From Sediminibacillus dalangtanensis (lineage in GTDB: Bacteria > Bacillota > Bacilli > Bacillales > Amphibacillaceae), in contig NZ_CP046956.1 of NCBI RefSeq assembly GCF_017792025.1, positions 2,976,001 to 3,040,000 of the forward strand: 64,000 bases of DNA, read 5' to 3'. Each line of letters starts with the position of its first letter. Position 1 is the first letter of the stretch. The notes beneath the pieces are model-generated. The model was given only the letters and a program-made list of their open reading frames with translations, searched no databases and had not been told where the DNA came from. The position numbers and the translations under genes are program-made. This document shows, piece after piece, positions 45,282 through 53,366 of this stretch.

Positions 45282-45830
45282 TTAATGAAGGTTCCACAGT
45301 TCGGAACGTGAAGTGGTGACCGCTTTCGCTCCTCCTTTGTACGCATTTTCCACATCTTCCTGGCTGCGGATCAACCCGCCGGCAATGACTGGAATGTCTG
45401 TCCGTTCAAAAATTTCTCCGATCAATTTCGGAATGAGGCCAGGCAGCACCTCGATATAATCTGGTTTGACTTTGTTGATGATTTTTATGTTGCTCTCCAA
45501 AGCATGCGAATCAAGAGCAAATAACCGTTGAACTGCAAGAACTCCCTGCTTTTTGGCATAAGAAATGACATTTCCTCTTGTGGTAATAATACCGTCCGGC
45601 TTTAAATTCCGGATCAGAAACTCAATGCCGGCTTCATCGGTTTTCAATCCTTGAATTAAATCAGCATGGACAAATACTTTTTTTTCTTCTCTTTTTGCGT
45701 ATTTTATCAACGAAACAAGCTGGGAAAGCCTTGTCTCCAAAAAAATGACATACTGATATTCACTGGAGAGTAGTTTTTCAAAATCTTTCATATCGCGGAT
45801 CGCCGGTAAAATCCCTTGAAGTATTGTCAT
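45282..45830 (-). CDS. glpP: Glycerol uptake operon antiterminator
   Basis: RNA-binding antiterminator activated by glycerol 3-phosphate. About 182 residues forming a TIM-barrel: MTILQGILPAIRDMKDFEKL, VIFLETRLSQLVSLIKYA, VFVHADLIQGLKTDEAGIEF, DGIITTRGNVISYAKKQGVL, QRLFALDSHALE, YIEVLPGLIPKLI, PVIAGGLIRSQEDVENAYKG. This matches the GlpP family end to end. ATG 45830 has GGGTGAT upstream; a TTG four codons earlier is less likely. Target leader: 44141-44197. Confidence 0.95.
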   Translation of the reverse strand: MTILQGILPAIRDMKDFEKLLSSEYQYVIFLETRLSQLVSLIKYAKREEKKVFVHADLIQGLKTDEAGIEFLIRNLKPDGIITTRGNVISYAKKQGVLAVQRLFALDSHALESNIKIINKVKPDYIEVLPGLIPKLIGEIFERTDIPVIAGGLIRSQEDVENAYKGGAKAVTTSRSELWNLH

Positions 45831-45913
45831 ATTATCACCCAATCCCGTTATTTTACTAATAGTTATTCATTTTATCATAACGCTTGTCCAACGGTTAATA
45901 GGTAAATATTAAA

Positions 45914-45927
45914 CGAAAACGTTTTCG
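45914..45927. promoter_or_regulatory. Palindrome upstream of glpP (cre-like or LacI-type)
   Basis: CGAAAACGTTTTCG is a perfect 14-bp palindrome. It has the cre core AA-N-CG-N-T but mismatches at both ends. It lies 84 bp upstream of the glpP start. The stretch 45930-46270 beyond it contains a degraded repeat with a GCTTTCCATGGGGAATGCTTC-like motif and no gene. Confidence 0.45.
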
Positions 45928-46270
45928 AACTGATTATCGTTTGATTACGTACCGTTTGGAAAAATTTATATAATGCTAATTTGCTTCAGCCCATGCTTTA
46001 CAGAATGGGCGCTAATCCATCGCTGAAGAAAAAACTCGCTTTCCATGGGGAATGCTTCAGCCTGAGACTACTTGCATCCAGCTTTCTCGTTCCCTTGGAC
46101 CGAGGAAACCCACTACAGAGCTAAAGTAGAAAGAGCATTCGCAGTATCAAGTGAATTTCGTCACCAAAAACAGAAACGGGTGATAGCGAAGGAAATAAAC
46201 AGCCAAAACGTTTTCCCATCGAAGGTGGCGGGAATTTAGTAATGACTTCCATTAAGAAAGAGTGACGACC

Positions 46271-46387
46271 ATGAAACGGCTGCTGATTACATTGCTTCCA
46301 ATTATTTATGCTGTGCTGATTTGGATTCAGTCGAGCTACTCGCATGATATACTAGTACGTTTTTTCAAGGAGGGGATACCATGGTGA
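46271..46387 (+). CDS. VanZ-like protein, N-terminal ORF (split gene)
   Basis: A 38-codon ORF, beginning MKRLLITLLPIIYAVLIWIQ SS, that supplies the first membrane helix expected of a VanZ-family protein. Preceded by AAAGAGTGACGACC. It ends at TGA 46385-46387, overlapping the start of the next ORF by 7 bp in another frame. A TTTTTTC heptamer at 46360-46366, in the frame required for -1 slippage, would join it directly to the next ORF. It could instead be a frameshift mutation, a sequencing error or two coupled genes. Confidence 0.6.
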   Translation: MKRLLITLLPIIYAVLIWIQSSYSHDILVRFFKEGIPW

Positions 46388-46665
46388 TAAATTTTTTATG
46401 GGAAGCTTCCCACTTTATTGAGTTCGCCATTCTCTACCTTCTCCTAACAGCAGCGTTGATAGTCAACAAACGCTATAACACGCTGACAGATCTTGCTGCA
46501 ATGTCCGTAACCATCGCATATGCTTTTATGGATGAAATTCACCAATTTTACGTACCCGGTCGCTCCTTTTCTCAGTTAGATCTAGTAAAAGATATGGCAG
46601 GCGTGATTACTGCTTGGATTCTAATGGAAAGTTACCAATCCCGCAAACAAAAGGATAATCATTAA
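46381..46665 (+). CDS. VanZ-like protein, C-terminal ORF
   Basis: A 94-residue membrane ORF with the VanZ-family signatures: WEASHFIEFAILYLLLTAAL (His-x2-Glu-Phe near residue 11), FMDEIHQFYVPGRSFSQLDL (Asp-Glu-x2-Gln and Pro-Gly-Arg) and VKDMAGVITAW. VanZ proteins are polytopic membrane proteins linked to glycopeptide tolerance in some species, with unknown mechanism. ATG 46381 follows AAGGAGGGG at ideal spacing, so it can be translated independently. The N-terminal helix is in the overlapping upstream ORF. Confidence 0.8.
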   Translation: MVINFLWEASHFIEFAILYLLLTAALIVNKRYNTLTDLAAMSVTIAYAFMDEIHQFYVPGRSFSQLDLVKDMAGVITAWILMESYQSRKQKDNH

Positions 46666-46788
46666 AAACTCCTTACCAAAAAAGTTTTTCTAAAAATCCA
46701 TCGTTATGCCATGAAGGATGTACCACTAACACGTTTTCCTGCATGAGAAGCGGGAAGTATATTACCTACACTGAATACAAAGACAAGG

Positions 46789-47022
46789 ACAAAAGCGCAA
46801 GCGCCTTTTTAAAGGAGTACAGGCTAGAGCCGCCACGTCCTGTGGCAACGCCTGCATGACCCACATCGTGTGGGCCCCCGACAAGCTTAAGAACAGCCTC
46901 GGCGTGGCGTTTTTGCCACACAGAGGGTGGGCTTAAGACCTCGAGGGGGTAGGCGCTGGAGCTGGACGTAGCTGGTTCATCCAATAATTATCCACAGACA
47001 GTTAAATTTATAATTTCCTATA
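46789..47022. repeat. R1b element, copy 3
   Basis: Third full copy, framed by AAAAGCGCAAGCGCC and the GCTGGTTCATCCAATAATT end. It retains the TGTGGCAA/TTGCCACA stem, a perfect CCCACA-TCG-TGTGGG inner hairpin, and the AAGCTTAAGAACAGCCTCGGC core. It lies beyond the terminator of the 47074-47463 gene, in the same relative orientation as the other copies. Confidence 0.8.
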
Positions 47023-47025
47023 CAC

Positions 47026-47067
47026 TAAAAAAAGCTGCCCACGGCTTTAGCCTATTAGGACAGCTTT
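47026..47067 (-). terminator. Terminator of the S-box sulfur operon or of its last gene
   Basis: On the minus strand AAAGCTGTCC pairs with GGGCAGCTTT (with G-T) and an inner GGC/GCC pairing, followed by TTTTAG. It starts 7 bp after the stop of the 47074-47463 gene. Confidence 0.8.
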
Positions 47068-47073
47068 CATGCA

Positions 47074-47463
47074 TTATTTATTGCGGCGCATAAATTTTAT
47101 AACGGCCAGAATGACGAGAGCAATCACAACATAAATGAGGAAGAATACGATGAACCCCCACAGTCCGACGACAGCATCGGCAAATTCCATATCCCCGCCG
47201 GTAAGAGCCTGCTGCAGTTCGATTGCAAAAACGAACACAACCATCATGGTGAATGTGTAAATAAAGGAAAGAATGGTAATGCTCCACTTCATGCTGGCAA
47301 TTAATTTAAATAAAAAGTAGACGATGAAAAAGGCAATGATACCGATAATGCCAATCACCCAAAAGTGCAGCTGTTTATCCGTCATGGTCAATCCAAAACG
47401 TTGCATTAATGCATCATGGATTCGGTTGACAATATCAGCCAGTAGTAAAATAACTTCCTTCAT
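47074..47463 (-). CDS. Small polytopic membrane protein, VanZ-like motifs, unknown function
   Basis: A 129-residue protein with an N-terminal amphipathic segment and three to four membrane helices. The motifs TDKQLHFWVIGIIGI (Asp-Lys-x2-His-Phe) and FAIELQQALTGGDMEFADAVVGLWG (Glu-x2-Gln ... Gly ... Asp-x4-Gly-x2-Gly) resemble those of VanZ-like proteins, so it may be a distant member; this is inference. ATG 47463 follows AGGGGG. It lies 25 bp after the PLP-enzyme gene, so it is probably the last gene of the operon. Confidence 0.75.
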   Translation of the reverse strand: MKEVILLLADIVNRIHDALMQRFGLTMTDKQLHFWVIGIIGIIAFFIVYFLFKLIASMKWSITILSFIYTFTMMVVFVFAIELQQALTGGDMEFADAVVGLWGFIVFFLIYVVIALVILAVIKFMRRNK

Positions 47464-47488
47464 ACTTTTTCCCCCTACTTTCTACTGT

Positions 47489-48634
47489 TCAAGTCCGTCT
47501 TGCCTGATTCAATGCCTGGTTGAATCCTTCGATGATATCATCAGCTGCTTCAATTCCTACGGATATCCGGATCAACCCTTCGGTGATTCCTAATTGTTCG
47601 TGCATTTCGGGTGAAAGGGCGCGATGGGAAGTCGCCAAAGGATAGGATACTGATGTTTCCACACCGGCCAACGTAGGTACGATTTTAATCCAGCCGAGCG
47701 ATTGGAAAAATGTCTCCACATCACAAGTAGCCGTAATATCCATCGTAACGATGGCTCCATTCCCATGTGGTGATACGTCTTCTGGATAATATACTTTTTC
47801 TACTGCTTCATGCTTTTTCAAGGCATCGGCAAGTTTTTGGGCATTGTCGACGTGCCGTTCCATTCTTACACTGAGCGTCTTCAACCCACGACAGGTGAGC
47901 CAGGCCTCGAAAGGACTTAAACTGCTTCCCAGGTTCACGATTTTTTGATTGGCTTTTTCGATCAACCCTTCATGGCCGACCAGCACTCCGGCTGTAATGT
48001 CGCTGTGCCCGCCGATGTACTTAGTCGCGCTGTGGACAACCAAATCGGCACCTTGCTCATAGGGACGGCACAGGTAAGGTGTGGCAAACGTGTTGTCGAC
48101 CATCAAGACTAGCTGAGCCTCCTGGGCCAGTGTAACGAGCGATTCTATATCCTCCTTGCGCAGTAACGGATTGGAAACAGATTCCGAGTAAACCATCTTT
48201 GTATTGCCCTGGATATAATCAGCGATTTTATCCCCTTCGGCAAAGTCGATAAATGATACTTCGATTCCTAAGTCCGGCAGTTCATTGGCAAGCAGTTGAT
48301 ATGTACCTCCGTAAATATCGGTAGCCGCAATGACATGGTCTCCCTGCTTGGCAACGGCAAGAATTCCTGCCAATATGGCTGCTGTCCCCGAAGCGGCAGC
48401 TATCCCCCTCGGAGCTCCTTCCAGTTGGGCCACCGCGGCTCCTAACTCATCTGTATTCGGATTCCCGACTCTCGTATATAAATAATCATTCTTTCCTTGG
48501 TAAAAGTTCTCCAAATCTTCAAGGTCTTTGAATTTAAAGGCTGACGTCTGGTAAATCGGCGTCGACTTGCTATTGATTTTTTTCTCCTGGATGCCCGATA
48601 GATGAACAGATTTCGTATCAAAATGTTTCCCCAT
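47489..48634 (-). CDS. Cys/Met-metabolism PLP enzyme (cystathionine gamma-synthase/lyase type)
   Basis: PLP-dependent gamma-family enzyme of 381 residues acting in transsulfuration. The PLP Lys is in VVHSATKYIGGHSDITAG near residue 201; the substrate/cofactor motifs YTRVGNPNTDELGAAVAQLEG and MVDNTFATPYLCRPYEQGAD are intact, and the C-terminal SVGIEAADDIIEGF is typical. It could be MetI-like cystathionine gamma-synthase, a cystathionine or methionine gamma-lyase, or a homocysteine-forming sulfhydrylase; sequence alone does not separate these. ATG 48634 follows AAAAGGGGAGCG. It lies downstream of an S-box, which implies expression when methionine/SAM is scarce. Confidence 0.88.
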   Translation of the reverse strand: MGKHFDTKSVHLSGIQEKKINSKSTPIYQTSAFKFKDLEDLENFYQGKNDYLYTRVGNPNTDELGAAVAQLEGAPRGIAAASGTAAILAGILAVAKQGDHVIAATDIYGGTYQLLANELPDLGIEVSFIDFAEGDKIADYIQGNTKMVYSESVSNPLLRKEDIESLVTLAQEAQLVLMVDNTFATPYLCRPYEQGADLVVHSATKYIGGHSDITAGVLVGHEGLIEKANQKIVNLGSSLSPFEAWLTCRGLKTLSVRMERHVDNAQKLADALKKHEAVEKVYYPEDVSPHGNGAIVTMDITATCDVETFFQSLGWIKIVPTLAGVETSVSYPLATSHRALSPEMHEQLGITEGLIRISVGIEAADDIIEGFNQALNQARRT

Positions 48635-48752
48635 ATAATCGCTCCCCTTTTACCAGCTTTACATAATTATAACTACTTTAACGCAAGATTGTTGAAAAGC
48701 GCAAGCATACTAAATAGAAAAGGAGAGGCACTATTCACCTCTCCGTTCCTGG

Positions 48753-50132
48753 CTACACTGTTTGAATTCCTCTGCTGTATTTTTTCCCTGGATGGTTTTC
48801 AGGAAGACGGGGACCTGCTCCAAACAGGTTATCCCTCAAGGTTTCTCCTTCATAACGGGAGCGGATGAGGCCGCGCTCTTGTAAAATCGGGACAACCAAA
48901 TCGACGAAATCCTGGAAGGTTCCAGGCGTTATTGCATAGGCAATATTAAAGCCATCGATACCGGCCTCCCTGACCCATTCTTCCATCGTATCAGCTATCT
49001 GTTCCGGTGAGCCGACTGCATAGGCGCCGAGACCACCGATTCCGATAAATTCCTTGATTTCTTCCACTGTCCATTGTTTGTTCGGATCAATCCTTGTGAA
49101 ATTTTCGACAGCTGATTGAATCGCATTGTTTTCAACATACCGCAAACTTTCATCAGGACCGTATTGAGAAAGATCGATACCGGTCCATCCGCCGAACAAG
49201 GCCAGTGCCCCCTCATGACTGATATGGTTTTTATAATCGTTGAACTTCTCTCTTGCCTCCTCTTCCGTACGGCCGACAACCGGGGTAAACATGGTCAGTA
49301 TTTTAACATCTTCCGGATTACGTCCTGCCAGTACCGTCTCTTCTCGCAATTTTTTGACCGACTGCCTGGCAGCCTCGATGGTTGGAGCGCCGATGAAGAC
49401 ACATTCAGCATTGCTGGCGGCAAATGCCCTGCCTTTTTTCGAAGCACCAGCCTGATAAATCACCGGTGTGCGTTGTGGCGATGGTTCACTTAAGTGAGCG
49501 CCTGGAACTTTGAAATACTTGCCTTCATGATGGATGTCATGGACTTTTTCCGGATCCGTATAAATTCCGTTCTCTTTATCGAGACGGACTGCTTCATCTT
49601 CCCAGCTGCCCTCCCAAAGCTTGTAGCAAACATCCACGTACTCTGCTGCAATATCATACCGCTCATCATGGTTCACCTGGTCTTCCAGCCCCATATTCAC
49701 TGCGGCACTTTTTAAATAAGAAGTAACGATATTCCATCCTACTCTTCCTTTTGTCAAATGATCTAAAGTCGACATTCTGCGAGCGAAGGTGTAGGGATGC
49801 TCATGGCTGACAGAAGCAGTCACGCCAAAACCAAGATGCCTGGTGACCGCCGACATAAGCGGGACGACCAGCAATGGGTCGTTCACGGGTGATTGAGCTC
49901 CCTGTCTTACCGCCGCATCCCGGGAATTCTCGTAAACATCATAGGTACCTAATACATCAGCTAAAAACACTGCATCAAAGTTTCCTCTTTCCAAAAGCTT
50001 TGCCAGCTCAATCCAATATTCACTATCCTTGTATCTGTGTGATTGGTCGTCAGGGTGTGTCCATAATCCCGGTGATTGGTGTCCTGCACAATTCATATCA
50101 AAGGCGTTTAAATAAATCCGCTTATCCGTCAT
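48753..50132 (-). CDS. Flavin-dependent monooxygenase, NtaA/SnaA/DszA family
   Basis: Class C (bacterial luciferase-like) monooxygenase of 459 residues that uses FMNH2 and O2. N-terminal IYLNAFDMNCAGHQSPGLW, the flavin-barrel segment NFDAVFLADVLGTYDVYENS, LGFGVTASVSHEHPYTFARR, GRVGWNIVTSYLKSAAVNMG and VIYQAGASKKGRAFAASNAE are family marks. Relatives such as YxeK/YtnJ/CmoJ oxidise S-substituted cysteines or related thioethers. ATG 50132 follows AAGGAGGAGTAA. With the FMN reductase upstream and the PLP enzyme downstream it forms a desulfurisation route under S-box control. Confidence 0.9.
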   Translation of the reverse strand: MTDKRIYLNAFDMNCAGHQSPGLWTHPDDQSHRYKDSEYWIELAKLLERGNFDAVFLADVLGTYDVYENSRDAAVRQGAQSPVNDPLLVVPLMSAVTRHLGFGVTASVSHEHPYTFARRMSTLDHLTKGRVGWNIVTSYLKSAAVNMGLEDQVNHDERYDIAAEYVDVCYKLWEGSWEDEAVRLDKENGIYTDPEKVHDIHHEGKYFKVPGAHLSEPSPQRTPVIYQAGASKKGRAFAASNAECVFIGAPTIEAARQSVKKLREETVLAGRNPEDVKILTMFTPVVGRTEEEAREKFNDYKNHISHEGALALFGGWTGIDLSQYGPDESLRYVENNAIQSAVENFTRIDPNKQWTVEEIKEFIGIGGLGAYAVGSPEQIADTMEEWVREAGIDGFNIAYAITPGTFQDFVDLVVPILQERGLIRSRYEGETLRDNLFGAGPRLPENHPGKKYSRGIQTV

Positions 50133-50168
50133 TCGATTTACTCCTCCTTGTGATGGATATTTATTGGT

Positions 50169-50711
50169 TTAAATTGGCTGCTTTTGCTTATTGACCGTCT
50201 GGACGAAATAATCCAGTTGCTTCTCTAATCGCAGGTTTAAGTCATGATCATGAATCGGCTGTTCGATGTCCTGTTTATCGATGCATTTGTTCAAAAGATA
50301 AACGCCCTTCAAATTCTGTCCCTTCAGCGTAGCCAACAGCGGCTTCAAACTATATTCCACGGCAAGTAAATGGGAGGGACTGCCGCCGGTCATCAGTGGT
50401 AAGACCGGTGTATCCTCCAGTACATCCTGCGGCAAAATATCCAAAAATGCCTTGAGAACACCAGAGTAAGCAGCTTTATACACGGGGGATCCGACAATAG
50501 CCCCCTTTGCCTGACGGATGAGCGCTGACGCTTCCGTAACCGCCTGACTGTCATACCTTCCTTCAAACAAATCGGCTTGCGGGATATCCTTTACAGATAA
50601 ATGTGCAGTGGAAAACCCCTTTCGCCTTAAAGACTCCCCTAAATAGTTCAGCACCGCGTCGGTTCCAGATTGGGCTGAAGGACTTCCAGATAAAATGATG
50701 ATTTCACTCAA
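50169..50711 (-). CDS. NAD(P)H-dependent FMN reductase (SsuE-like)
   Basis: Supplies reduced FMN to the monooxygenase encoded next. Flavodoxin-like fold of about 180 residues: IIILSGSPSAQSGTDAVLNY binds the FMN phosphate, AKGAIVGSPVYKAAYSGVLKAFLDILP is the flavin and dimer segment, and VLPLMTGGSPSHLLAVEYSLKPLL is characteristic of SsuE/MsuE. Start is probably TTG 50711, with AAAGGGAGAG at good distance; the longer frame from 50741 starts without a site. First gene after the S-box. Confidence 0.9.
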   Translation of the reverse strand: MSEIIILSGSPSAQSGTDAVLNYLGESLRRKGFSTAHLSVKDIPQADLFEGRYDSQAVTEASALIRQAKGAIVGSPVYKAAYSGVLKAFLDILPQDVLEDTPVLPLMTGGSPSHLLAVEYSLKPLLATLKGQNLKGVYLLNKCIDKQDIEQPIHDHDLNLRLEKQLDYFVQTVNKQKQPI

Positions 50712-50779
50712 GAAAATCTCTCCCTTTCTGCCAAATGGCATTTACGTAGCAACTCGGGTAAGAGGGAATTTTTCCATAA

Positions 50780-50945
50780 GAAAAGCCCCCTTTTCCGCAG
50801 TATGAGAAAAGAGGGCTGTTATCGTCCGATATCCGCTCTTATCTCCCAAGAATGCATCTTGGCTGGAATTAGCACCTTTCTGACAACAGTCAGAGGTTGC
50901 TGAAGCTTCAATGGGCCAGTTCCCTCGGCTTCTCTGGATAAGAAT
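50780..50945 (-). promoter_or_regulatory. SAM-I (S-box) riboswitch with terminator
   Basis: On the minus strand the classic S-box features appear in order: TTCTTATCCAGAGAAGC with GCCGAGGGAACTGGCCC (P1/P2 and the kink-turn region), TGAAGCTTCAGCAACC, the P3 hairpin CTGACTGTTGTCAG, AAGGTGCTAATTCCAGC, the P4 pair CAAGATGCATTCTTG, and the closing GATAAGAG (50843-50836). A terminator with stem 50784-50795/50805-50816 (AGCCCTCTTTTC / GAAAAGGGGGCT) and TTTTCTT follows. SAM binding should stop transcription of the reductase-monooxygenase-PLP enzyme operon. The region 50946-51104 otherwise holds only promoter-size gaps. Confidence 0.93.
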
Positions 50946-51104
50946 TTTTAATTTGACACCTATCATAATACCAATGACTTTCCATGTCAACTACTTTTTG
51001 TAATAATCAGAATAGTGCTGCCTGCATAAAGTAGCTTGTTTGGCAGGTTTATCTGCCCGGTTTTTGAGAAACATATAGATATACTTAATCCAGGAGGAAA
51101 CGTT

Positions 51105-52340
51105 ATGCATGAATTTAACGAAACTTTTATCCAGATTCTTATCCTGCTTGCTATCTCGGTTGCCGTTATCGGGATTGCTAAAAAGATCGGTCAGCCTTAT
51201 ACAATTGCACTCGTTTTGGTCGGTTTATTTCTGGGCATTATTAATGTTCATGTACCACTGATAGATGAAGCAGAAGCATACATTACCCAATCAGAAGTTT
51301 TTCAGACCATTATTATTTCATTGTTCCTGCCGATTTTACTGGGGGATGCGACACTGAAACTGCCATTTCACCATTTATACCAACATAAGCGCGCAGTTCT
51401 CGGTATGGCCTTCATCGGTACGTTTCTGTCGTTTATCGTGATTGGCTTTGCCACCCATTATTTTATTGGCTTGCCAATAGCCGTGGCGTTCACGTTTGCA
51501 GCGTTAATGAGTGCCACAGACCCAATCAGTGTTGTGTCCATTTTTAAGTCGTTAGGCGTTTCGGAAAAGCTGTCCACGATCATGGAAGGGGAATCATTGT
51601 TCAATGATGGCATTGCCGTGGTACTCTTCAAAATTTCATCGATTTATTTACTTACCTATATTGAGTTAGGCTGGGAAGGACTTGGCAGTGGCATTCTGTT
51701 ATTCTTGAAATTCAGTGTGGGCGGCGTGCTGGTCGGTGTCATCCTCGGCTTTATTTTTTCTCAAATCATTCGCTTTTTTGATGATTATCCATTTGAGATT
51801 GCATTGTCAGCCATCTTGTTTTTCGGAAGCTATTTTATTGCGGAGCACTTGGAGGTATCCGGGGTCATTGCGGTGGTAGCAGGTGGATTTATGTTTGCCG
51901 ATTATGGCGGAAAAATTGGTATGACGGAAAAAACGAGAGTGACTATCAACACGTTTTGGGATGTGATCACCCTTGTTGCCAACTCAATCATCTTTTTGCT
52001 GATTGGATTGGAAATCCGCAACATCGATTTCAATAATCAGTGGAACATCATCGCGTTTGCGATCGTTCTTGTCATCACCGGTCGAATCATCGCCTTGTAC
52101 ATCAGCACATTGCCCGTAAAAGATTTGAATCGGAAAGAGCGGATTCTTCTTAACTGGGGCGGTTTACGAGGAAGCTTATCGATTGCGCTCGCTCTCAGCC
52201 TTCCAATGGAATTCACCGGCCGTGACACTGTCCTGTTACTGACCTTCTCCGTTGTCTTATTCTCTTTGATTGTCCAGGGGATGTCCATCAAACCATTGAT
52301 CAAAAAGCTCGGTTTGTCAGGCACCGATTCAACCAAATAA
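51105..52340 (+). CDS. Na+(K+)/H+ antiporter, CPA1 (NhaP-type) family
   Basis: Monovalent cation/proton antiporter of about 411 residues with about 12 membrane segments. The key segment FAALMSATDPISVVSIFKSLG (Thr-Asp-Pro) and the following MEGESLFNDGIAVVLFKI (Glu-Gly-Glu-Ser-x2-Asn-Asp) are the ion-binding core of CPA1 exchangers. ILLNWGGLRGSLSIALALSL is the conserved late helix. ATG 51105 follows AGGAGGAAACGTT; the longer frame from 51036 lacks a site. It stands alone. No terminator of its own was identified, and 52341-52590 shows nothing recognisable. Confidence 0.92.
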   Translation: MHEFNETFIQILILLAISVAVIGIAKKIGQPYTIALVLVGLFLGIINVHVPLIDEAEAYITQSEVFQTIIISLFLPILLGDATLKLPFHHLYQHKRAVLGMAFIGTFLSFIVIGFATHYFIGLPIAVAFTFAALMSATDPISVVSIFKSLGVSEKLSTIMEGESLFNDGIAVVLFKISSIYLLTYIELGWEGLGSGILLFLKFSVGGVLVGVILGFIFSQIIRFFDDYPFEIALSAILFFGSYFIAEHLEVSGVIAVVAGGFMFADYGGKIGMTEKTRVTINTFWDVITLVANSIIFLLIGLEIRNIDFNNQWNIIAFAIVLVITGRIIALYISTLPVKDLNRKERILLNWGGLRGSLSIALALSLPMEFTGRDTVLLLTFSVVLFSLIVQGMSIKPLIKKLGLSGTDSTK

Positions 52341-52593
52341 ACATGACCGCAGTGAAATCCGCTTTGTAATACCGAACGCTAACTGGACTGAAGTGTTAAA
52401 AGTGCTTCTTCAAGTATTAAGTGAATCTCGCGATGGGAGAAACAGCAAGGACACGTCAATTGATTTAGCAAAAGTAAAACTTTCTAACAGAAAACGCGCC
52501 AATCCATCAAGCTCGCCATAGCAATAAGAAATACTCATCAAACAATAGAATCATAGGAAGGTTTTCTAAGAAGCTTACCTTATATGAACAATC

Positions 52594-52677
52594 AAAAAAG
52601 AAACCGGACGAATTCGAATGCTTGCGTTTCGAACCATCGTCCGGTCTTTGCTTTGACCACTATACCGTTTTTCGAGT
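52594..52677 (-). repeat. Gene-end repeat R2, copy d
   Basis: Begins within 5 bp of the stop codon of the 52682-53098 gene. Stem 52604-52611/52637-52644 (CCGGACGA/TCGTCCGG) is perfect, with the extension ATTCGAA/TTCGAAC; a T run follows on the minus strand. The G-C pair replaces the A-T pair at the same position in copies c and f. Confidence 0.8.
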
Positions 52678-52681
52678 GACT

Positions 52682-53098
52682 TTACTCTGCTGAATTCAAA
52701 TCAATTACTTTATTGACCAAAGAGGCGAAGGGCTCGTCCTCAAAAGAAAAGTCGTCTAAGTCTTTACGATAAATTTGAATGACAACCGTATCATAACCTT
52801 TCTCATTTTGAGTAAGTCCAAAATGAGAAGTCCGTGTATGGGATAAATCTTGTCTGTGTGGCAATTTTATTGCGTTGTTCATTTCCTTCGAAGAAATCGA
52901 ATCACTAGGTACTTCCAGATCAACCCGCAAACGGTTTTCTCCCGCACGAATCTTGCCGAAACGCTTGGAATGCCGTTTCCATGGCAGCTTTTCCATAGTT
53001 TCAATCGCATAGTTATGTTTATCCCGGTTGATCAATTTCACTTCACATTTCCCGTTGCTTTCCAACAAGGTAATGAGCTCGTTCACTTTCTTATACAT
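52682..53098 (-). CDS. Hypothetical protein, charged
   Basis: A soluble, charged protein of about 138 residues from ATG 53098 (MYKKVNELITLLESNGKCEV), which follows AAAGGATGG. The alternative ATG 53116 has no good site. The sequence has a helical N terminus, then a beta-rich part (LRVDLEVPSDSI; DTVVIQIYRKDLDDFSFED) and ends VNKVIDLNSAE. I do not recognise a family. The R2 element at its 3' end is its probable terminator. Confidence 0.65.
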   Translation of the reverse strand: MYKKVNELITLLESNGKCEVKLINRDKHNYAIETMEKLPWKRHSKRFGKIRAGENRLRVDLEVPSDSISSKEMNNAIKLPHRQDLSHTRTSHFGLTQNEKGYDTVVIQIYRKDLDDFSFEDEPFASLVNKVIDLNSAE

Positions 53099-53366
53099 CG
53101 GATCCATCCTTTCCATACCGAGTCAGCATCTAGTTAAACTATTCCCCATCGCAAATTGTTTTACCCGTTGAATGTATTCTTTTTCAGTTGGAATGCGGGA
53201 ACAGCTATGTTCATTTAATTTTGCACAGTCAGAGTGTACCAAATTAGCAACGTAAAACCCCTTTTCATTTCCCGGAATCGTATTATAATCATAATTAAGT
53301 TAGCTGACTTTCTTTTAATATTTGCACGATGTAATGGCTGCACAAATGTGAAATGGGGATCCTCAA

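Noticed and set aside
46121-46345. Minus-strand frame of 74 codons opposite the VanZ-like start
   Set aside because: It overlaps the VanZ-like N-terminal ORF antisense, lacks a ribosome binding site and shows no recognisable protein features.
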